Shown: piece by piece, positions 9,007 through 14,237 of the stretch | Layout: every line of letters starts with the position of its first letter | Position numbering within the stretch: position 1 is the first letter of the stretch | The notes under the pieces: generated by a model | What the model was told of the DNA's origin: nothing | The model's database searches: none | The model's input: only the letters and a program-made list of their open reading frames with translations | Position numbers and translations under genes: made by a program | Assembly (NCBI GenBank): GCA_035651635.1 | Contig: DASRFK010000046.1 | Span: 1-18,350, forward strand | Source of the DNA: JANXQE01 sp035651635 | Lineage (GTDB): Bacteria; Verrucomicrobiota; Verrucomicrobiia; Limisphaerales; UBA8199 | Length of the DNA stretch: 18,350 nucleotides | Direction of reading: 5' to 3'

Positions 9007-10425
9007 TTATATATTTCGAATCTTATTCAGGCCATTGAGCGCCGCGACTTTGTAGGCTTCGGCGAGGGTGGGGTAGTTAAAGACGTTATTGATGAAGAAC
9101 TCGACGGTGCCTTTGTACGCCATGACGGCCTGGCCGATATGAATCAGTTCGGTTGCTCCGGTTCCAATGGCATGAACCCCGAGGATCTCGCGGGTCTCCT
9201 GGTGAATCAAGAGCTTGAGCATCCCTTCTTCGTCGCCCAGTAATTGGCCGCGCGCTAATTCGTTATATTGCGCGATGCCCGCTTCGTAAGGGATTCCTGC
9301 TTTGGTGAGTTGGTCTTCAGTTCGGCCGACCATCGAGATTTCAGGAATGGCATAGACGCCGTACGGAAAAAGCTCGGGGATCGAGCAGGTCGGAACCCCG
9401 TACGCATGACAGGCGGCCAGGCGTCCTTGCTCCATGGCGGTGGAGGCCAGGGCGGGGAAACCGATGACATCGCCAATCGCGTAGATATGTTCGACCTTCG
9501 TCCGATAGAAGGGATCGACCTGCAAGCGTTCGCGGTCGTCGGCGACCAGTCCGGCCTTGTCGAGCTGCAAAGCGCCGGTGGTGCCCTGGCGTCCCACGGC
9601 ATAGAGCAAAGTCTGGGCGCGAATGACTTTGCCGGACTCGAGAATTGCCTGCACGAGCGGCTCGCTGCCGCCGCTCTCGACCGGCGGCGCAGGTTTTGGC
9701 GCTTCAATCCGGGAAACCTTTTCCCCCAGGCGAAGCGTAATGCCGGCTCGCCGCATTTGGTACATCAAGGCCTCGGTGATTTCGCGGTCCAGAAAGCCCA
9801 GCACCTCGTTGCGGCCTTCGATCAGCGTCACTTTAACATCCAAAGCCGCCATGATGCAGGCGTACTCGGTGCCGATCACGCCGCCGCCGACGACAATCAT
9901 CGATTTGGGAAGCTGGCCGATCTTGATGAGCGCGTCCGAAGTGAAAACAGTTTTATTATCAAAGGGGACTGAATCCGGCGTGGCCGGGCGCGTGCCGGTG
10001 GCGATAAAGAATTTATCGGCGGAAATCTGGTCGGTCTCGCCGTCGCGAGCGACCTGGACGACGTTGGGCGATTCGAAATGGGCTTCGCCCCAGGTTAGCT
10101 CGACCTGGTTGCGGTCACAATGCTCGCGAACCAGGGAGATCTCGTGTTGCACGACCTGACGCGACACGTAGATCAGATCGTCGATGGTGATCCGCTTCTT
10201 GACGCGGCTTTGCTCCCCGAACAGCCCGCGTTTGGTCGCGCCAGTCAAATGCAGCACCGCCTCGCGCAATGCCTTGGACGGAATCGTGCCGGTATTGACG
10301 GCGGCGCCGCCCAACACAGGGTTTTTTTCGACGACGCAAACCCGCTTGCCCAGTTTGGCGGCCTGGATGGCGGCTTTTTGTCCCGCCGGTCCGGACCCGA
10401 TGACGACGCAATCGAAGTGTCTCAC
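9007..10425 (-). CDS. sthA: Soluble pyridine nucleotide transhydrogenase (SthA-like)
   Basis: 472 residues, the family length. This cytoplasmic FAD enzyme exchanges reducing equivalents between NADPH and NADH. The N-terminal FAD dinucleotide site is GSGPAG (10-15), and a second Rossmann motif (GGGVIGTEYA) marks the NAD(P) site. The region equivalent to the redox-active disulphide of lipoamide dehydrogenase reads GGAAVNTGTIPSK (39-51), so both cysteine positions are replaced (A42, T47). That separates it from lipoamide dehydrogenase, glutathione reductase and mercuric reductase and fits SthA, which does not use a disulphide. The C-terminal dimerisation segment NYPTLAEAYKVAALNGLN also matches SthA. 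Translation starts at GTG (10425-10423), without a clear Shine-Dalgarno site. It is monocistronic, divergent from the exonuclease-like gene and convergent with the isomerase-like gene. Confidence 0.93.
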   Translation of the reverse strand: MRHFDCVVIGSGPAGQKAAIQAAKLGKRVCVVEKNPVLGGAAVNTGTIPSKALREAVLHLTGATKRGLFGEQSRVKKRITIDDLIYVSRQVVQHEISLVREHCDRNQVELTWGEAHFESPNVVQVARDGETDQISADKFFIATGTRPATPDSVPFDNKTVFTSDALIKIGQLPKSMIVVGGGVIGTEYACIMAALDVKVTLIEGRNEVLGFLDREITEALMYQMRRAGITLRLGEKVSRIEAPKPAPPVESGGSEPLVQAILESGKVIRAQTLLYAVGRQGTTGALQLDKAGLVADDRERLQVDPFYRTKVEHIYAIGDVIGFPALASTAMEQGRLAACHAYGVPTCSIPELFPYGVYAIPEISMVGRTEDQLTKAGIPYEAGIAQYNELARGQLLGDEEGMLKLLIHQETREILGVHAIGTGATELIHIGQAVMAYKGTVEFFINNVFNYPTLAEAYKVAALNGLNKIRNI

Positions 10426-10661
10426 AAAGTCAATCGCCGGTTCATGAACACAGTTCTATCGCCACGCGCTCCTGCGGGCAAGTCACAATCCAATCGTCGC
10501 GAGGGGCCGGGAGAAGTGAAAGGTGCCGCCGATTTGGAAGCGACGTCGGCCGACCTATCCCGAAGGCTCGCGCGAAGCGATCGTCCTGACTCAAGGTCGC
10601 GGCATTTTGCTTTTCTCAGAGGAAACGGCCGATAAAGTAGAGGCCGGTTCGTTGGCGCCCC
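10426..10661. other. Divergent intergenic region between sthA and the exonuclease-like gene
   Basis: This 236-bp gap must hold promoters for both flanking genes, but no convincing -35/-10 pair was found. Two 10-bp perfect palindromes are present: GTTCATGAAC at 10440-10449, 14 bp upstream of the sthA GTG, and GTCGGCCGAC at 10545-10554. The first is placed like an operator for sthA, which is inference only. Open frames that cross this gap are continuations of antisense frames of the neighbouring genes. Confidence 0.3.
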
Positions 10662-11195
10662 ATGAAGAACATCGTCTATTTTGATCTCGAAACACAAAAA
10701 TCCGCGGATGAAGTTGGCGGCTGGGACAAAATTGCGCAAATGGGTATGAGCGTCGCGGTGACTTACAGCACGAACCGCGGCGGCTATGCGATCTACGGTG
10801 AAAAGCACGTGGACGATTTGATCCGCGAATTGCAGCGGGCCGACCTGGTGGTGGGGTTCAACAATCTGCGCTTTGATTACGAGGTGTTGCACGGCTACAC
10901 GACCATGGATTTGCGGCAGCTGCCGACGCTGGACATGCTGGTGGTGCTGCAGAACCAACTCCAACACCGGCTGTCACTGGATTCGATTGCGACCGCGACG
11001 TTCGGTGTGGAGAAGACGGCCGAAGGGATGCAAGCCATCGAGTGGTTTAAACAGGGGAAGTTGATGGAGATCGCCGAATACTGCTGTTATGACGTGAAAA
11101 TCACGCGATTGGTGCACGAATTTGGGGTGCAAAACCGGCAATTGTACTATCACAACCGATTCGGCAAAAAGCTTAGTGTGGCGGTCAGTTGGTGA
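10662..11195 (+). CDS. RNase H-fold DEDDy 3'-5' exonuclease-like protein
   Basis: 177 residues, single domain, no signal sequence. The acidic residues of the DEDDy exonuclease group are visible in order: D8 and E10 (YFDLET), D72 within GFNNLRFD, and Y140/D144 (YCCYD, matching the YxxxD third motif). This suggests a metal-dependent nuclease acting on single-stranded DNA or RNA 3' ends in the cytoplasm, similar to YprB-type ribonuclease H-like proteins; the substrate is unknown. Its stop codon overlaps the start of the pseudouridine synthase gene by four bases (GTGA, 11192-11195), implying translational coupling and perhaps a shared role in RNA metabolism. The ATG at 10662 opens directly into the first beta strand, which supports it. 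No Shine-Dalgarno site is evident. Confidence 0.82.
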   Translation: MKNIVYFDLETQKSADEVGGWDKIAQMGMSVAVTYSTNRGGYAIYGEKHVDDLIRELQRADLVVGFNNLRFDYEVLHGYTTMDLRQLPTLDMLVVLQNQLQHRLSLDSIATATFGVEKTAEGMQAIEWFKQGKLMEIAEYCCYDVKITRLVHEFGVQNRQLYYHNRFGKKLSVAVSW

Positions 11196-11959
11196 AACAA
11201 GCGCGCAAACGGACCGGATTAGCAAGGGGGCTCTCGAAACTGGGTTTTTGCTCCCGCAGCCAGGCGCGTGAACTGGTCCTGGCGGGTCGTGTGCGGCTCA
11301 ATGGAAGGGTCTGCCGCGAGCCGGAACGCTGGATCGAACTCGGGCGCGACTGCCTCGCGGTGGACTCGCTCGAGGTGCAGGCTGCGCCGAAAGTGTACCT
11401 GATGCTGAACAAACCGCGCGGCCTGGTCACCAGTGCCGACGACGAGCACGGGCGTTCGACCGTCTTTGAATGCTTCCAAGGAAGCGCGTTGCCCAAACTC
11501 TCAGCGGTTGGGCGATTGGACATGGCCAGCGAAGGGTTGCTTCTATTTACCAATGACACGGCCTGGGCCGAAGCGATTACCTCGCCCCAAAACCACGTCG
11601 AGAAAACCTACCACGTGCAGATCGATTGCGTCGCCAATGACGCGCTGGTCCGGCGAATGGAGCAGTTCCAGCAGGTGGAAGGGGATTTCCTGGCCGCGAA
11701 GCGAGTGTCCATTTTACGGTACGGCTCGCGAAATAGCTGGCTCGAAATAGTGCTCGACGAGGGTAAGAACCGGCACATCCGGCGGCTGTTGGACGCTTGC
11801 GGAATCCGGGTGTTGCGTCTCGTGCGAGTCGCCATCGGCCCACTAGCTTTGGGGCAGGTGCCCAAAGGTGAGTTTCGTCACCTAAGCAAAAAAGAAGTCG
11901 CGGCGGTGGCTAAGCCGCACGCGCCTGATGCAGGACATCGCAGGCCGGTTCGGCATTAA
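11192..11959 (+). CDS. RsuA/RluB-family pseudouridine synthase
   Basis: About 255 residues. An N-terminal S4 RNA-binding domain (GLARGLSKLGFCSRSQARELV, then VRLNGRV) is followed by the RsuA-type catalytic domain, with the signature GRLDMASEGLLLFTND containing the catalytic aspartate (residue 111 counted from the upstream TTG). The C-terminal KNRHIRRLLDACG motif is also typical. The enzyme converts a specific uridine in rRNA to pseudouridine; whether it is the RsuA, RluB, RluE or RluF type cannot be settled from sequence alone. The start is either GTG at 11192, which overlaps the previous stop codon as GTGA, or TTG at 11189; GTG is preferred for the classic coupling geometry. The last roughly 20 residues are basic and look unstructured. 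A large inverted repeat downstream may terminate transcription. Confidence 0.9.
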   Translation: MKQARKRTGLARGLSKLGFCSRSQARELVLAGRVRLNGRVCREPERWIELGRDCLAVDSLEVQAAPKVYLMLNKPRGLVTSADDEHGRSTVFECFQGSALPKLSAVGRLDMASEGLLLFTNDTAWAEAITSPQNHVEKTYHVQIDCVANDALVRRMEQFQQVEGDFLAAKRVSILRYGSRNSWLEIVLDEGKNRHIRRLLDACGIRVLRLVRVAIGPLALGQVPKGEFRHLSKKEVAAVAKPHAPDAGHRRPVRH

Positions 11960-11977
11960 GAGCGCGTTTTAGAATTC

Positions 11978-12040
11978 GGTTTGGAGTCCCGCCTTTAGGC
12001 GGCTGGGCACCGAAACCGCCTAAAGGCGGGACTCCAAACC
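11978..12040. terminator. Perfect 25-bp inverted repeat, probable bidirectional terminator
   Basis: Arms 11978-12002 and 12016-12040 are perfect complements separated by 13 bp. Each arm also contains its own hairpin: CCGCC-TTTA-GGCGG at 11989-12002 and CCGCC-TAAA-GGCGG at 12016-12029. The outer ends read TTTGGAGT and ACTCCAAA. It sits between convergent genes (pseudouridine synthase and the Ig-like protein). TTTTTTAAAAAA at 12063-12074 lies downstream and could supply a T-run for either strand. The structure is certain; its terminator role is inferred from position. Confidence 0.75.
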
Positions 12041-12122
12041 CAGGCGCCCACGGCCAAGTCGGTTTTTTAAAAAACGCTTTGACAGAAGAGTGATTTCGCC
12101 GCTGGGGTAGGCCGCCAGAGAT

Positions 12123-12518
12123 TTATTTTTCCTTTTTCGTCCCTTGACCGGTGACCGAGACTAACGCCCCGCCACCGCCGGTGAACTTCACCACATTAGT
12201 GTCGAGCGCTGCGCTGGTCGGTTTGTAAGTGATCGTGACAATCTGGGCGTCGGCTGGCGCAAGCCGGTACGTGCCACCGGAGAGGACCTTAAAGGGCTTG
12301 GCTACGGTCGCTTTGCCGATCAATTTGCCGCCGCCCCAGTTTTCCACCAGGATTGAGTTGGTCACCGTCTCGTTTGGCGAGACCGTGCCGAAATCAATCG
12401 CCTTGGGCCTGACGGAAATTATGGGATCTTTGAACAGCGAATCAGCCGCCCCAGCCGATAGGCCGGACAACGAAATTAGTGCTGCCGCAGTTAAGCGCAG
12501 AAAGATGGTTCCTTTCAC
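12123..12518 (-). CDS. Small secreted Ig-like (DUF1573/ASH-type) protein
   Basis: 131 residues. A signal peptide is clear: basic start, hydrophobic core LTAAALISLSGL, and a likely cleavage site after SAGA or GAADS. The remainder (about 35-128) resembles the immunoglobulin-like DUF1573/ASH or choice-of-anchor-D domain, with the typical opening IDFGTVSPNETVTNSILVEN and a middle segment ending VTITYKPTS. Such domains are structural adhesion or binding modules without catalysis. Translation begins at GTG (12518-12516), with AGGA seven bases upstream on the minus strand. It is convergent with the pseudouridine synthase gene and divergent from the GH43 gene, so it is probably monocistronic. The C-terminus is lysine-rich (KKEK). 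Ligand and partner are unknown. Confidence 0.82.
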   Translation of the reverse strand: MKGTIFLRLTAAALISLSGLSAGAADSLFKDPIISVRPKAIDFGTVSPNETVTNSILVENWGGGKLIGKATVAKPFKVLSGGTYRLAPADAQIVTITYKPTSAALDTNVVKFTGGGGALVSVTGQGTKKEK

Positions 12519-12588
12519 AAGGAAATCCTACTGTATGGCGGGTGCGGAGGCCATCTTTTGTTCGCCCCGTGAGTTGAAACCACCGATG

Positions 12589-12724
12589 AACCACGGATAA
12601 ACACGGATGTGAAGGTACCGGAATAGATCGTTGGACAGCGCGTTAGATTGCCGGGGTCACCTCAGGTTGCTTGTTCCGATTTCGTGTTTTGGACTTGGTT
12701 CTATCTCTGTTTATCGGTGTGGTT
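12589..12724. repeat. Short element with imperfect terminal inverted repeats
   Basis: The left end at 12589-12608 reads AACCAC-GGATAAACACGGAT. The complement of the right end at 12703-12724 reads AACCAC-ACCGATAAACAGAGAT, sharing AACCAC, GATAAACA and the final GAT. The interior, about 95 bp, has no ORF. It occupies half of the divergent gap between the Ig-like and GH43 genes. It resembles a small non-autonomous inverted-repeat element, but no target duplication was recognised and copy number elsewhere is unknown. Confidence 0.4.
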
Positions 12725-12758
12725 TTAACTTAACCACATTGTCGCAAAGCGATCCCGG

Positions 12759-12788
12759 TTGGCATTTGGGCTCGCTTTCCGTTAAGAT
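12759..12788 (+). promoter_or_regulatory. Possible promoter of the GH43 gene
   Basis: TTGGCA (12759-12764, five of six consensus positions) and TAAGAT (12783-12788, four of six) are 18 bp apart. Transcription would then begin near 12795, downstream of the first ATG at 12792, which would favour the second ATG at 12804 as the true start. Weak evidence, included because it bears on the start choice. Confidence 0.25.
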
Positions 12789-12791
12789 GGA

Positions 12792-14060
12792 ATGGATAGA
12801 AGAATGTCCAAGCGTTTTGTAACCAGATACCCTGAGGTCCTGATTCTGCTTTGCGCCGCCCTGGTCGGGCTTTCGCTCAAAGGACTGGGGGCCACCGAAA
12901 CCTACACCAATCCGATCATCAGCGACGGTGCCGATCCGTGGGTAACGTATCAGCAAGGGTACTATTACCTGACGTACACGACTGGTTCGGGCGTTATCGT
13001 GCATCGGTCCACCCGCCTGGCCGGGACCAATGGCTTGAGCACGGCGCCAGTCGTGACGGCTTTCTACCCGCCGGGCCCCTATAACAAGGACGTTTGGGCG
13101 CCGGAACTGCATTTTCTGCGCGGCAAAGCCTACGTGTACTATGCCGCGGACGATGGCAATAACGCTAATCATCGTATGTTTGTCGCCCAATCCGATAGCA
13201 CCGGCCCGACGCTTTCCTTTACGGCCAAGGGTAAGATTTATGATGCCACCACCGATCGATGGGCCATTGACGGCACGGTTCTTGAGGCAACCAACGGCGC
13301 ACTTTATTTTATCTGGTCGGGTTGGCCTGGAACGACGGATGGGTTGCAGAACCTGTATATCGCGCCGATGAGCGATCCATTGACCATCAGCGGCCCGCGC
13401 GTCCTTCTCGCTACGCCAAATCAAACGTGGGAAAGCTGGATCGAGGAAGGACCGGAAGTGCTGCAACGCAATGGCAAGACCTTCATTGTCTATGCGGCCA
13501 ACCTTTCCTGGACGGATAACGAATGCCTGGGGATGCTGGTCAACACCAATGGAGATTTCCTGAATCCGGCTGCCTGGACCAAGGCCTCGGGGCCGGTGTT
13601 CTCAACCTTGGCGGGTACTGGCGGCGGAGTGTATGGTCCCGGACATTGCGGGCTGACCAAGTCACTTGACGGCACACAGGATGTGATTGTTTATCACGCG
13701 GCCAAATACAGCGGCGCCGGACAGATGCGGAATATTCGCATGCAAACCTTCTCATGGACATCAGCCGGATATCCGAATTTTGGAGTGCCGGTCATGGCCG
13801 GCGTTCCATTGCCGGTTCCCTCGGGCGACAGTTTCACGCCGGCCCGGTTCAATTCAATTGCGCCGCAAACCGATGGCAGCATTTTGTTGGCAGCTGCCGC
13901 GCCGCTGCCTTTGCAAACCAATCAATGGTGGTTGGAATATTCTTCCGACCTCAACCAATGGAACACAATTACCAATGTGCCCGGGCTGCAGTTCTCGGTG
14001 AATTATCTCGACGGTCCAAGCGCCACAAACCGGTTTTATAGAGTCGAGTCGAGCCGGTAG
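12792..14060 (+). CDS. Secreted glycoside hydrolase family 43 protein
   Basis: 422 residues. A basic start and hydrophobic segment (about 16-33) form a signal peptide. The five-bladed propeller of GH43 follows, with the three expected acidic residues: base D48 (SDGADPWV), pKa modulator D160 (WAIDGTVLEA) and acid E219 (EEGPEVL). The conserved KDVWAPELHF is at 99-108. GH43 enzymes remove arabinofuranose or xylose units from plant polysaccharides such as arabinan and arabinoxylan; the exact substrate cannot be assigned. After about residue 340 comes a non-catalytic tail ending WWLEYSSDLNQW...NRFYRV, resembling the tail of the neighbouring triple-LamG protein. The start may be 12792 or the ATG at 12804 (residue 5), which would better suit the possible promoter. 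It is convergent with the LamG gene across a hairpin element. Confidence 0.9.
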   Translation: MDRRMSKRFVTRYPEVLILLCAALVGLSLKGLGATETYTNPIISDGADPWVTYQQGYYYLTYTTGSGVIVHRSTRLAGTNGLSTAPVVTAFYPPGPYNKDVWAPELHFLRGKAYVYYAADDGNNANHRMFVAQSDSTGPTLSFTAKGKIYDATTDRWAIDGTVLEATNGALYFIWSGWPGTTDGLQNLYIAPMSDPLTISGPRVLLATPNQTWESWIEEGPEVLQRNGKTFIVYAANLSWTDNECLGMLVNTNGDFLNPAAWTKASGPVFSTLAGTGGGVYGPGHCGLTKSLDGTQDVIVYHAAKYSGAGQMRNIRMQTFSWTSAGYPNFGVPVMAGVPLPVPSGDSFTPARFNSIAPQTDGSILLAAAAPLPLQTNQWWLEYSSDLNQWNTITNVPGLQFSVNYLDGPSATNRFYRVESSR

Positions 14061-14067
14061 CGGCTTG

Positions 14068-14221
14068 GAACTTCCGCGCCAGCGTTTTGGAGTGCGGCGC
14101 TGCGCGCCGCTTTTGGGAGTGAACGGCCGGTGTTGCCGTCAAACGCGCTCTCGGTCCTTCGAACCTGCTTCGCCCTCAAAAAGCGCCGCAAAGCGGCGCA
14201 CTCCAAAACCTTTGGAAGTTC
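14068..14221. terminator. Mirrored double-hairpin inverted repeat between convergent genes
   Basis: Outer arms GAACTTCC (14068-14075) and GGAAGTTC (14214-14221) enclose 31-bp arms 14084-14114 and 14179-14209, complementary at 27 of 31 positions. The ends read GTTTTGGAGTGCG and its exact complement. Inside each arm is a 7-bp hairpin: GCGGCGC-TGC-GCGCCGC at 14094-14110 and GCGCCGC-AAA-GCGGCGC at 14183-14199. It fills the gap between the convergent GH43 and LamG genes, so a bidirectional terminator role is likely. The design matches the element at 11978-12040. Confidence 0.75.
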
Positions 14222-14237
14222 GTGGCCGCCAAAAGGC

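Noticed and set aside
9268..9972. Plus-strand open frame of 234 codons inside sthA
   Set aside because: Antisense to a complete, well recognised SthA with FAD and NAD(P) motifs.
9007..10425. Lipoamide dehydrogenase or mercuric reductase as the identity of the flavoprotein
   Set aside because: Both redox cysteines are absent (A42 and T47), and the C-terminal segment matches SthA.
10422..10967. Minus-strand open frame of 181 codons over the divergent gap and exonuclease-like gene
   Set aside because: The opposite strand encodes all DEDDy motifs; this frame shows no domain and runs into the sthA start.
12711..13466. Minus-strand open frame of 251 codons inside the GH43 gene
   Set aside because: Antisense to the propeller region that holds the catalytic residues; no independent signal.
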